DNA from: Pseudomonadales bacterium
Lineage (GTDB): Bacteria; Pseudomonadota; Gammaproteobacteria; Pseudomonadales; Pseudohongiellaceae
NCBI GenBank assembly: GCA_012103535.1
Contig: WLWQ01000003.1
Location: 434,001-498,000 of the forward strand
Direction: 5' to 3'
DNA: 64,000 nt
Both the position numbers and the translations under genes were made by a program. The notes beneath the pieces are model-generated. The model saw only the letters and a list, made by a program, of their open reading frames with translations. It did not search any database and was not told where the DNA came from. Shown piece after piece: positions 55,980-64,000 of the stretch. Each line of letters starts with the position of its first letter. Positions within the stretch are counted from its first letter, which is position 1.

Positions 55980-56017
55980 TTCTATTTCCTTTCACAATCT
56001 ACTAATGGGAATAACAC

Positions 56018-57010
56018 TCAAAGTTTTTTAAAAACACGGATTTGAATTTGAAATCCGTTCCTTAATCCTAAATATGAACTCTGTCCGGGAATCAAGCCGG
56101 CCTTCTGCGCCCAATGATTCAAATCACTTTCATCAAAGCCAAGCCAGAGATCTCCGCAAGATTCTCTTACCCAGTCCTGATCGTGAGTCGATAGATCAAC
56201 AATCATTAGTGATCCGTTTTTCTGCATTAACGCCGCTGAATCTCTAAAGGTTTTTGCCGGTGAGGAAATATGATGCAGCACCATGTCGAAAATGATTAAG
56301 TCACTGCTCACTTCCTGTTTTCTCGCCACCGCTGTGTCGCCTAATATAAATTGCACGCCACTCAGTTTTGCTTTGCCGATCGACTCCCTGGATTTTTCCA
56401 ACATCTCTTTGGAATTATCCAGGGCGATAAGTTTTCTGAATTTAGCCGCAAGCTCGGTTAGTAATAGTCCTTCGCCGGGACCGACTTCCAGAACTGTCGC
56501 TTTATCCGAAAGACCAAGGCTATCGATTACATCATGCAGGACTGAAGCATAGTCATCGTGGGCCACGATTAAACCCTGCTTCTCACGAAACTTGTCTGCG
56601 TTTTTATTGAAAAAACTCAATGACTGCTGGGCACGTTCCAATTGAATCTGGCTGATTTTTTTCTCAGCACTTTTTGCAATGAGTAACAAATCTACCTGAT
56701 CAAATACGCTCTCTTTGATATCCCGGTAGAGATCATCGTCTGAGAGAAATGCTCGGCGATAAAAAATTGAGTTGCCCTCGCGACGCGTAGAGACCAGGTT
56801 AGCGGTGGCAAGAATTTTCAGATGATGGCTTAAGGCTGACTGGCGAATGTCGAGAATTCGACATAGCTCTAACACCCCGAAAGACTCGCTCTTAAGCAAG
56901 CGCAGGATTTGCAGTCGAAGACTATCCCCAAGGGCCTTATTAAGCTCAGTAAGGCTTTCTAGCGCGCCCACGGTGAGAGTGGCGCCATTGTTAGCGAGGG
57001 CTGTCTGCAT
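56018..57010 (-). CDS. sahR: SahR-type ArsR-family repressor with methyltransferase-like sensor domain
   Basis: A 330-residue fusion of an ArsR-type winged helix (about 20-95: LGDSLRLQILRLLKSESFGVLELCRILDIRQSALSHHLKIL) and a SAM-methyltransferase-like fold (about 150-320: TVLEVGPGEGLLLTELAAKF, the motif I Gly loop, and LIIFDMVLHH). Published SahR repressors have this architecture, control metK, ahcY and metF, and release DNA when SAH binds the methylase-like domain. Here the gene heads exactly that set, and a perfect palindrome lies 55-86 bp upstream. A genuine methyltransferase activity cannot be excluded. Confidence 0.85.
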   Translation of the reverse strand: MQTALANNGATLTVGALESLTELNKALGDSLRLQILRLLKSESFGVLELCRILDIRQSALSHHLKILATANLVSTRREGNSIFYRRAFLSDDDLYRDIKESVFDQVDLLLIAKSAEKKISQIQLERAQQSLSFFNKNADKFREKQGLIVAHDDYASVLHDVIDSLGLSDKATVLEVGPGEGLLLTELAAKFRKLIALDNSKEMLEKSRESIGKAKLSGVQFILGDTAVARKQEVSSDLIIFDMVLHHISSPAKTFRDSAALMQKNGSLMIVDLSTHDQDWVRESCGDLWLGFDESDLNHWAQKAGLIPGQSSYLGLRNGFQIQIRVFKKL

Positions 57011-57064
57011 GGATTTAAACCTGTTCGAACGGGCGCAACAGTAGCAGTATCAGGGCCAAATAGC

Positions 57065-57096
57065 AATTCTATATCAAAATATTTTGATATAGAATT
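57065..57096. promoter_or_regulatory. 32-bp perfect palindrome, probable SahR operator
   Basis: The half-site AATTCTATATCAAAAT (57065-57080) is followed directly by its exact reverse complement (57081-57096). It lies between divergent sahR-metK-ahcY-metF-rsmE and tkt. A TATAAA at 57101-57106, 4 bp beyond it on the tkt side, could be a -10. I see nothing else definite in the 286-bp gap (57011-57296). Confidence 0.8.
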
Positions 57097-57296
57097 CAGG
57101 TATAAAAGCCAACAAAATTGAAGAGCAAGAATTGCTGTAAATAGCCTAAATAGTCAGTGGCATATTCGATTAAGGTGCGGGAAAATAGCCGCCGTCTAAA
57201 GCAGCCACAATTTGAATAATTCCTGTCAGAGCCAATCTTGATTGAATGAATTCCAATCATAATGTGAATATCTCGAAAGTATGAGGAGAGTAGTTA

Positions 57297-59297
57297 ATGG
57301 CGGATAACGCTATTTCGCGGAAAGAATGTGCCAATGCCATTCGTGCCCTAAGTATGGATGCGGTACAAAAAGCCAAATCGGGTCATCCCGGCGCGCCGAT
57401 GGGCATGGCAGATATTGCTGAAGTCCTGTGGCGGGATTTTTTAGTACACAACCCAGGCAATCCCAAATGGTTTAATCGCGATCGCTTTGTTCTCTCCAAC
57501 GGTCACGGCTCGATGCTGATCTATTCGCTGTTGCATCTAACGGGATATGACCTGGCAATCGAAGAAATAGAAAATTTCCGCCAACTCGATTCGAAAACAC
57601 CAGGGCATCCTGAATATGGCTGTACTCCCGGTGTCGAAACCACTACCGGTCCCCTGGGCCAAGGGCTCGCCAATGGTGTAGGAATGGCGATTGCCGAAAA
57701 AACTCTGGCTGCCCAGTTCAACCGGGAAGGGCACGACATCGTCGATCACCATACTTATGTGTTCGTCGGTGACGGCTGCTTGATGGAAGGCATTTCTCAT
57801 GAAGTCTGCTCTCTGGCGGGTACGTTAAAGCTTGGCAAGCTCATTGTTATCTATGATGACAACGGTATCTCTATCGACGGCGAAGTGGATGAATGGTTTT
57901 CCGACGACACCAATAAACGTTTCGAAGCTTATGGCTGGCAAGTTATGTCTGCCGATGGCCACGATCCAGCTGCGATAAGTTCAGCTATCGAGCAAGCAAA
58001 GAGTAATTCTGATCAACCCACATTGATTAGCTGCAAAACAGTAATCGGCTTTGGCTCTCCAAATAAACAGGGAACCTCAGCGACTCACGGTGCCCCTCTA
58101 GGGGAAGATGAAGTGGCGGCAGTCCGAGAAACCCTAGCTTGGCCCCATGCGCCGTTCGTTGTTCCAGAAGAAATTAAACAATCCTGGGATGCAACGGAAA
58201 AAGGCTTCGCCGCCGAATCAGCCTGGAAAGAAAAGCTGGTAATCTACGAAGAAGAATTTCCTGAGCTGGCCCTGGAATTAGTGCGACGAATTAAAGGCGA
58301 GCTACCAGGCTACTTCGCTGAAAAAGCGGCTGAGTATATTCAGCAATGCCAATCGACTGAAGATAATGTCGCCAGTCGCAAAGCTTCACAGAATAGTATT
58401 GAAGCTTTTGCCGCCCTATTGCCTGAACTTATCGGCGGCAGCGCAGATCTAACCGGTTCAAACTTAACCCAGTGGTCCGGTAGCTCAGCGATATCTGAAA
58501 AGCCTGACGGTAATTATATTTATTACGGGGTTCGCGAATTTGGTATGACAGCCATCGCTTCTGGTATTGCACTTCACGGTGGCTTTATTCCCTACACGGC
58601 GACATTCCTGATCTTTATGGAATATGCCCGCAATGCAGCACGCATGTCAGCACTGATGAAACAACGCAGCATTCTAGTTTATACCCACGACTCCATTGGT
58701 CAGGGCGAGGACGGTCCAACCCATCAGCCTATAGAACAGCTCACGGCCTTAAGAGTTACACCCAACATGTCGCTGTGGCGTCCCTGCGATAATGTCGAAA
58801 CCGCAGTAGCCTGGAAAGCCGCCATCGAGCGCAGCGCAGGACCTACCGCGCTGGTTTTTTCCAGACAAGGCATTCCTCATCAGGGCCGTAATGCAGAGCA
58901 AGTGGAAGCAATCGCTCGCGGTGCCTATGTGCTCGAAGACTGTGAAGGCGATCCTGAGCTGATTGTGATTGCAACCGGATCCGAAGTTAGTATTTGTCGG
59001 GAGGCAACCAGGCAATTGCAGGCTGATGGTATAGCGGCTCGCTTAGTCTCCATGCCCAGCGCTGATGCATTTGATAGCCAGGAAGACGCCTACCGCGAAC
59101 AGGTACTACCGTCATCAGTCCGCAAACGATTGGCAGTGGAAGCGGCGGCTACCGACTATTGGTCCAAGTATGTTGGGCTGGAAGGCAAAGTAATAGGCAT
59201 GGATCGCTTCGGTGAATCGGCACCCGGCGGTGTCTTAATGGAACACTTTGGTTTTACCGCAGACAATGTTGTTGCCGTAGCCAAATCCTTTGAATAG
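57297..59297 (+). CDS. tkt: Transketolase
   Basis: Thiamine-diphosphate enzyme of the pentose phosphate pathway, 666 residues. The N-terminal [24 protein letters not shown], the ThDP-binding [19 protein letters not shown] with [16 protein letters not shown], the pyrimidine-domain [19 protein letters not shown], and [20 protein letters not shown] are all present. The C-terminal domain has [21 protein letters not shown] at 57297 follows AGGAGAG. It heads the tkt-epd-pgk-fba run. Confidence 0.97.
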   Translation: MADNAISRKECANAIRALSMDAVQKAKSGHPGAPMGMADIAEVLWRDFLVHNPGNPKWFNRDRFVLSNGHGSMLIYSLLHLTGYDLAIEEIENFRQLDSKTPGHPEYGCTPGVETTTGPLGQGLANGVGMAIAEKTLAAQFNREGHDIVDHHTYVFVGDGCLMEGISHEVCSLAGTLKLGKLIVIYDDNGISIDGEVDEWFSDDTNKRFEAYGWQVMSADGHDPAAISSAIEQAKSNSDQPTLISCKTVIGFGSPNKQGTSATHGAPLGEDEVAAVRETLAWPHAPFVVPEEIKQSWDATEKGFAAESAWKEKLVIYEEEFPELALELVRRIKGELPGYFAEKAAEYIQQCQSTEDNVASRKASQNSIEAFAALLPELIGGSADLTGSNLTQWSGSSAISEKPDGNYIYYGVREFGMTAIASGIALHGGFIPYTATFLIFMEYARNAARMSALMKQRSILVYTHDSIGQGEDGPTHQPIEQLTALRVTPNMSLWRPCDNVETAVAWKAAIERSAGPTALVFSRQGIPHQGRNAEQVEAIARGAYVLEDCEGDPELIVIATGSEVSICREATRQLQADGIAARLVSMPSADAFDSQEDAYREQVLPSSVRKRLAVEAAATDYWSKYVGLEGKVIGMDRFGESAPGGVLMEHFGFTADNVVAVAKSFE

Positions 59298-59331
59298 CTC
59301 AATACAGAGTTAGTCCTGTTCGGAATTTTTC

Positions 59332-60351
59332 ATGGCATATCTAATTGCTATTAACGGCTACGGCCGCATAGGCCGCTGCGTTCTTCGTGCATTCTACGAA
59401 TCCACGAGCTACGGTGATCTGCGCCTGGCAGCAATAAACGATATTGCAGATGTAAATACCCTGGCCCATTTGACGCGTTATGACAGCACCCACGGACGAT
59501 TCCTGGGCACAGTGGAAGAAGGTGAAGCAAGCCTGACGATTAACAATGACGATGTGTCTGTTTTCAATGACTCAGAACTGAAGTCACTTCCATGGAGCGA
59601 ATTAGGCATTGACCTGGTCATGGAATGCAGCGGGACATTTACTGAAAGAGCGATTGCCGAGAAGCACCTGGCACTTGGTGCGGGCAAAGTATTATTTTCA
59701 CAGCCTGCCGAAAGCGACGTGGATGCAACATTGGTTTATGGAATTAATCACGAAGCATTGGATGCCAAGGCAACAATTATTTCTAATGCAAGCTGCACGA
59801 CGAATTGTATTGTGCCTGTACTTAAAACATTGGATGACGCATTCGGCATTGATTCCGGCGTAATTACCACCATTCATTCGGCAATGAATGATCAACCAGT
59901 AATCGACAGTTACCACAATACCGACTTGCGCCGTACCAGGAGCGCCATGCAGTCTATGATTCCTGTAGACACTGAGCTAGCAAAAGGCATTGAAAGAATA
60001 CTTCCGCAATTGACCGGTGTGCTAAAAGCGCAAGCCATCAGGGTGCCGACAGTAAACGTTTCTGCAATGGATTTAACTGTGTCTTTAGAGTCGGCTACCG
60101 ATTTGGAAACAGTTAATAAAAAAATGCGGGCGGCCAGTGAGGAGTTATTACCCAACGTGCTCGGTGTAACCGATGAGCCTCTTGCTTCCTGCGATTTTAA
60201 TCATGATCCTCGTTCTGCCATTGTAGACTTAAGCCAAACCAGAGTAGCTGGATCACGCCTGGTTAAACTATTAATCTGGTTCGATAATGAATGGGCATAT
60301 GCAAATCGAATGCTTGATGTTGCACAATTCATAGCGCAGCGATCTAAATAG
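59332..60351 (+). CDS. epd: Erythrose-4-phosphate/glyceraldehyde-3-phosphate dehydrogenase (Epd-like)
   Basis: NAD-dependent aldehyde dehydrogenase of 339 residues. The Rossmann motif is INGYGRIGR and the catalytic Cys is in SNASCTTNCIVPVLK. The segment TTIHSAMNDQPVIDSYHNTDLRRTRSA resembles E. coli Epd more than classical GapA, and FNHDPRSAIVDLSQTRV is also Epd-like. Epd supplies 4-phosphoerythronate for pyridoxal phosphate synthesis; the tkt-epd-pgk-fba order supports this. A role as a glycolytic or gluconeogenic GAPDH remains possible. Its 3' end is part of a threefold 16-bp repeat. Confidence 0.88.
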   Translation: MAYLIAINGYGRIGRCVLRAFYESTSYGDLRLAAINDIADVNTLAHLTRYDSTHGRFLGTVEEGEASLTINNDDVSVFNDSELKSLPWSELGIDLVMECSGTFTERAIAEKHLALGAGKVLFSQPAESDVDATLVYGINHEALDAKATIISNASCTTNCIVPVLKTLDDAFGIDSGVITTIHSAMNDQPVIDSYHNTDLRRTRSAMQSMIPVDTELAKGIERILPQLTGVLKAQAIRVPTVNVSAMDLTVSLESATDLETVNKKMRAASEELLPNVLGVTDEPLASCDFNHDPRSAIVDLSQTRVAGSRLVKLLIWFDNEWAYANRMLDVAQFIAQRSK

Positions 60352-60383
60352 GCAGCGATCTAAATAGGCAGCAATCTAAATAG
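60336..60383. repeat. 16-bp tandem repeat spanning the epd stop codon
   Basis: Three adjacent copies: GCAGCGATCTAAATAG at 60336-60351 (the last codons and TAG stop of epd), an identical copy at 60352-60367, and a copy with one change at 60368-60383. They fill most of the epd-pgk gap. Confidence 0.92.
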
Positions 60384-60399
60384 AGAGTAGGAAATCTCA

Positions 60400-61575
60400 A
60401 TGACGTTTCTTCGTATGGAAGAACAAGATCTAGCCAACAAGCGAGTGCTGATTCGAGAGGATCTCAATGTCCCAATAAAAGATGGAGCAGTTGCCAATGA
60501 CACTCGCATTCGTGCGGCACTACCTACGATCAAGCTCGCACTCGCATCTGCTAAACAGGTGATAGTGATGTGCCACCTGGGTAGACCGGTAGAGGGAGTG
60601 CAAATAACAGAGCAGCCAGAATTCAGCTTGGCTCCCGTGGCAAAGCATCTCAGCAAACTACTTGAAACCGAGGTTAGCTTGATTGCGGACTATCTGGAAA
60701 ATCCAGTGGCGCTGGAAAATTTGACTGGATTAATATTGCTGGAGAATGTGCGTGTTAATACCGGTGAGAAGGCTAATGCCGATGAACTGGCAGAGCGTTA
60801 TGGCAAGCTTTGTGACGTCTTCGTCATGGATGCCTTTGGTACGGCACATCGAGCCCAGGCCAGCACCCATGGTGTGGCAAAATTTGCTGACGTCGCCTGT
60901 GCCGGACCGCTCTTGGCTAAAGAATTAGACGCCCTGGAAAAGTCATTGACCAATCCAGAGCGGCCAATGCTGGCAATTGTGGGTGGCGCCAAGGTTTCAT
61001 CAAAGTTAGAAGTGCTTAATACACTGTCTAAAAAAGTAGATCAGTTAATCGTCGGCGGCGGCATTGCCAATACGTTTCTGTTGGCTGCGGGTTACCCAGT
61101 GGGGAACTCCTTATGTGAGCCAGATTTGGTAGATACAGCCAGACAGTTACTGGACAGTACCAACATTCCACTACCAACCGACGTAGTCGTCGCCAAAGAA
61201 TTTTCTGAGAACGCCACGCCTATAACTAAACCAGTAACAGATGTTGCCGACGATGAAATGATTCTGGACATTGGACCCGATAGTTCAGCCAATTTAGCCA
61301 GTCTTATTAACGACATGAAAACTATAATCTGGAATGGCCCGGTTGGGGTTTTCGAGTTTGAACAGTTTGCCGGTGGTACTAAGCGAATAGCTCAAGCAGT
61401 GGCAGCAAACCAGGGGTTCTCTATTGCCGGCGGCGGCGAAACCATTGCTGCGATCGACGAATTTCAGGTGACCAGTGAGATCTCTTATATCTCCACCGGT
61501 GGTGGTGCCTTCTTGGAATATGTGCAAGGAATCGAACTGCCAGCAGTACAAGTTTTGAAAGAACGAGGTCGCTAG
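60400..61575 (+). CDS. pgk: Phosphoglycerate kinase
   Basis: Glycolytic and gluconeogenic kinase of 391 residues. Motifs are [81 protein letters not shown], and [13 protein letters not shown] in the nucleotide-binding domain. It lies 48 bp after epd, most of that being the 16-bp repeats, with TAGGA before the ATG. Confidence 0.97.
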   Translation: MTFLRMEEQDLANKRVLIREDLNVPIKDGAVANDTRIRAALPTIKLALASAKQVIVMCHLGRPVEGVQITEQPEFSLAPVAKHLSKLLETEVSLIADYLENPVALENLTGLILLENVRVNTGEKANADELAERYGKLCDVFVMDAFGTAHRAQASTHGVAKFADVACAGPLLAKELDALEKSLTNPERPMLAIVGGAKVSSKLEVLNTLSKKVDQLIVGGGIANTFLLAAGYPVGNSLCEPDLVDTARQLLDSTNIPLPTDVVVAKEFSENATPITKPVTDVADDEMILDIGPDSSANLASLINDMKTIIWNGPVGVFEFEQFAGGTKRIAQAVAANQGFSIAGGGETIAAIDEFQVTSEISYISTGGGAFLEYVQGIELPAVQVLKERGR

Positions 61576-61678
61576 GCCGCAGCGTTATCGTTGCCACTAT
61601 CATTAATGCAAGACTTGAAAATAGTTAAGCTTTGCGACAGATTTAACAAATACTCTATTTTAGAAATGAGGCGGGACC

Positions 61679-62728
61679 ATGGCCCTAATTAGCTTAAGAC
61701 AATTACTCGATCATGCCGCAGAGCAAAATTACGGTGTGCCGGCGTTTAATGTAAATAACCTGGAACAGGTTCGTGCAATCATGGAAGGTGCTGATGAAGT
61801 AAACAGTCCGGTTATTTTACAAGCATCGGCAGGAGCAAGAAAATATGCCGGATCGAATTTTCTAAAGCATCTCATTCAAGGGGCAATTGAAGAATTTCCG
61901 CACATACCAATCGTCATGCATCAGGATCATGGAGTTTCACCGGCGGTCTGTCAGCGCTCGATTCAGCTGGGGTTTTCCTCGGTAATGATGGATGGTTCTC
62001 TCGGGGAAGATGGGAAAACACCGACAGATTTTGACTACAACGTGAGTGTTACTAAAGCCACTGTAGACATGGCACACGCCTGTGGTGTTTCAGTGGAAGG
62101 GGAGATTGGTTGTTTGGGCTCCCTGGAAACGGGTATGGCAGGTGAAGAAGATGGCATCGGCGCAGAGGGAAAACTGTCTATGTCTCAGTTATTAACCGAT
62201 CCCGAGGAAGCTTCGGAATTTGTCGATGCGACTGGTGTCGATGCCCTGGCAATCGCAGTTGGAACCAGCCATGGTGCCTACAAATTCAGCCGTCCACCCA
62301 CCGGAGATATATTGGCTATCGAACGCATTAAGGAAATTCACGCCAGAATTCCCAATACCCATTTGGTAATGCACGGCTCGTCTTCAGTGCCGCAGGAATG
62401 GTTGGCGGTTATTAACGAATTCGGTGGCGAAATTCCAGAGACTTATGGTGTTCCTGTTGAAGAAATTCAGGAAGGAATTCGGCACGGAGTGCGCAAAGTA
62501 AACATAGATACCGATTTGAGACTCGCATCCACCGGAGCTGCGAGAAAATTTCTCGCGGAAAACAAATCGGAGTTTGATCCCAGGAAATTTCTCATTCCGA
62601 CAATGAATGCGATGAAAGACATCGTAAAAGCGCGGCTTGAAGCGTTTGGTACAGCCGGACAAGCTTCAAATATTGGCAAGGTATACAGTTTAGAGGAAAT
62701 GTATCAGCGCTATGCAAGTGCTGCCTAA
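61679..62728 (+). CDS. fba: Class II fructose-bisphosphate aldolase
   Basis: Zinc-dependent aldolase of 349 residues. It starts [26 protein letters not shown] and has the metal-site [32 protein letters not shown], the [14 protein letters not shown] loop, and [13 protein letters not shown]. The length and these insertions fit the 'Calvin cycle' subtype of class II aldolases found in Pseudomonas and many Proteobacteria. It lies 103 bp after pgk; I see no hairpin terminator there. Confidence 0.96.
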   Translation: MALISLRQLLDHAAEQNYGVPAFNVNNLEQVRAIMEGADEVNSPVILQASAGARKYAGSNFLKHLIQGAIEEFPHIPIVMHQDHGVSPAVCQRSIQLGFSSVMMDGSLGEDGKTPTDFDYNVSVTKATVDMAHACGVSVEGEIGCLGSLETGMAGEEDGIGAEGKLSMSQLLTDPEEASEFVDATGVDALAIAVGTSHGAYKFSRPPTGDILAIERIKEIHARIPNTHLVMHGSSSVPQEWLAVINEFGGEIPETYGVPVEEIQEGIRHGVRKVNIDTDLRLASTGAARKFLAENKSEFDPRKFLIPTMNAMKDIVKARLEAFGTAGQASNIGKVYSLEEMYQRYASAA

Positions 62729-62758
62729 AGCGTAACCAGCTGCCTTAGGATTCCGGCG

Positions 62759-63718
62759 ATGTTTTCTATTGAGGATTCGATCAAGCTTAGGGAAAGCTTA
62801 TCCCCATTTGAATTTAATGGTCCTTCAAATCTAAATGATTTAGCTCATGCCTATTGCGAGCACTATGGCTTAAGCTTCGATCAAAACCTGCCACTGCAGA
62901 GCCACCGCATTGGATTACTTCGGTCGGGAGATTTTGATCTCGTTTGTCAGCATTTCTCTGTTTCCTTAGAGCAACAACGAGGTACTGTGTTCCTGGTACA
63001 TGGTTACTTCGACCATACTGGATTATATGGCCATCTAATCAAACACTGCCTGCAACAGGGATTATCTGTTATTGCTTTCGATCTCCCTGGCCATGGACTT
63101 TCCAGTGGGCCACAAGCGAGTATCGATTCCTTTAATCAATATTCCGACGCACTTTCACGCATCATCTCAGAAGCAGAATATCAACAGGTCAACAAACCTT
63201 GGTTCGCTATAGGGCAAAGCACCGGTGCCGCAACAATTGTTAACGGGATTATCGAAAAAAAATTTCCTCTTCGAGAATTCGAACAATCAATTTTTCTGGC
63301 TCCACTGGTTTATCCAAAACACTGGACCCGCACTCGTTTTCTGTTTGCTGCCGTACGATGGTTTATTAGTTCGACCAGAAGAAATTTCGCCAGCAACAGT
63401 CACGATCAGGAATTTCTGAATTTCTTGCGTAACAGCGATGAACTTCAGAGCAAGAAATTACCAAGAGAGTGGGTTATCTCGATGCTTGACTACCATAGAA
63501 GATTAAGACGATTTGAAACGATTGATTGTCCTGTAAGCATAATTCAAGGAACAGATGACCAAACAGTTGAATGGGGGCGCAATATAAAACAGCTTGAAAC
63601 GAAATTTTCTGGCGTCAAAACCTATTTAATAAATGGCGGACGTCATCACCTGGTAAACGAATCCCAAGAATTTAGAGACGCCGTCTTTTCCTTAATCGAT
63701 CAAATCATTGAGCAATAA
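62759..63718 (+). CDS. Alpha/beta hydrolase, lysophospholipase-like
   Basis: A 319-residue serine hydrolase of the S33/monoacylglycerol-lipase-like group. The oxyanion-hole segment is FLVHGYFDHTGLYGHL, followed by FDLPGHGLSSG and the nucleophile elbow GQSTGAATIV. The later Asp lies in IIQGTDDQTVEWG and the catalytic His in NGGRHHLVNES. No signal peptide is visible, so it is probably cytoplasmic. The substrate is unknown. It is 30 bp after fba and converges on serA. Confidence 0.85.
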   Translation: MFSIEDSIKLRESLSPFEFNGPSNLNDLAHAYCEHYGLSFDQNLPLQSHRIGLLRSGDFDLVCQHFSVSLEQQRGTVFLVHGYFDHTGLYGHLIKHCLQQGLSVIAFDLPGHGLSSGPQASIDSFNQYSDALSRIISEAEYQQVNKPWFAIGQSTGAATIVNGIIEKKFPLREFEQSIFLAPLVYPKHWTRTRFLFAAVRWFISSTRRNFASNSHDQEFLNFLRNSDELQSKKLPREWVISMLDYHRRLRRFETIDCPVSIIQGTDDQTVEWGRNIKQLETKFSGVKTYLINGGRHHLVNESQEFRDAVFSLIDQIIEQ

Positions 63719-63721
63719 GGA

Positions 63722-64000
63722 CTAAAAAAGAACTCTACTGCGAATAGTCCCGGTGACCTTGTTCAAATTTTGTAAAGCAAGTTCGCTGTACTGTTCATCA
63801 ATATCAATCACAACGTAACCAACTTCTTCATTGGTTTGTAGATACTGTGAACTAATGTTGATGCCTGTTTCTGAAAAAATGCTGTTTATTTCAGTAAGCA
63901 CGCCTGGAATATTCTTGTGGATATGTAGCAAGCGATGATTTCCAGGATGAGCGGGCAGTGTCACTTCAGGAAAATTAACCGAGGTAAAGCTTGATCCATT
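63722..64000 (-). CDS. serA: D-3-phosphoglycerate dehydrogenase, C-terminal fragment at the window edge
   Basis: Only the last 92 codons are inside the window; the frame is open to base 64000 and the gene continues beyond. The visible part reads NGSSFTSVNFPEVTLPAHPG and then an ACT domain, HRLLHIHKNIPGVLTEINSI, QYLQTNEEVGYVVIDI and GTIRSRVLF. It matches the C-terminus of E. coli SerA closely, including the serine-binding ACT domain used for feedback inhibition. Confidence 0.92.
   Translation of the reverse strand, partial: NGSSFTSVNFPEVTLPAHPGNHRLLHIHKNIPGVLTEINSIFSETGINISSQYLQTNEEVGYVVIDIDEQYSELALQNLNKVTGTIRSRVLF

Overview
The window is a dense chromosomal stretch of a Gram-negative bacterium, best read as a gammaproteobacterium related to the Pseudomonadales/Cellvibrionales and probably marine. 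Four blocks match gene orders I know from Pseudomonas: polA-engB-cytochrome c4-dsbA, comM/ubiK-glnK-amtB-sutA, sahR-metK next to tkt-epd-pgk-fba, and a cyoE/SCO pair. The proteins (RmlABCD, lipoprotein secretin, TolC/HlyD/ABC exporters, UbiK, RsmE) point the same way. I saw no rRNA, tRNA, CRISPR array, transposase or integrase.

Layout. 1-9.0 kb: end of a haem O synthase gene and a SCO copper chaperone; a zinc uptake locus (znuBC divergent from znuA, with a Zur-like operator between them); polA, engB, cytochrome c4 and dsbA. 9.2-19.1 kb: a type II secretion operon gspLMEFDGHIJK without gspC, gspN or a prepilin peptidase. 19.1-22.1 kb: wzt-wzm O-antigen exporter and a PIG-L deacetylase. 22.1-35.2 kb: a type I secretion island. 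It has tolC-hlyD-ABC on the minus strand, a CRP/FNR-type regulator, and on the plus strand a FecR protein, a CHASE2 nucleotide cyclase, a TPR/beta-barrel outer-membrane protein and a very acidic 754-residue protein that looks like the exported substrate. 35.4-41.5 kb: a secreted protein of unknown function, a glycosyltransferase, an epimerase and rmlACDB for dTDP-rhamnose. 41.5-46 kb: a Calx-beta protein divergent from a matrixin-like protease, then two cytochrome c5-like proteins. 46-51.7 kb: comM, ubiK, sigma-54/NtrC-type glnK-amtB, sutA and a degenerate HD-GYP protein. 51.7-57 kb: the SAM-cycle operon sahR-metK-ahcY-metF-rsmE behind a perfect 32-bp palindrome. 57.3-62.7 kb: tkt-epd-pgk-fba. 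The window ends with an alpha/beta hydrolase and the 3' end of serA.

The most interesting part is the type I secretion island. Two CRP-type palindromes, one before the FecR-cyclase operon and one before the acidic substrate gene, lie exactly 41.5 bp from the start predicted by a candidate -10 hexamer. The CRP-type regulator keeps the DNA-contacting R-E-R pattern but has lost the Arg/Ser pair that holds the cAMP phosphate. The cyclase carries Glu where adenylate cyclases carry the adenine-specifying Lys. I infer a self-contained, possibly non-cAMP circuit that senses the envelope, makes a cyclic nucleotide and controls export of a surface protein. O-antigen export and rhamnose genes flank the island, which resembles Caulobacter, where a type I-secreted S-layer protein is anchored to O-polysaccharide.

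Other points worth checking: a DNA polymerase I whose proofreading site has lost three of four catalytic carboxylates, a type II system with a lipoprotein-type secretin and no GspC in its operon, and two genes (ahcY, epd) whose 3' ends have been tandemly duplicated.
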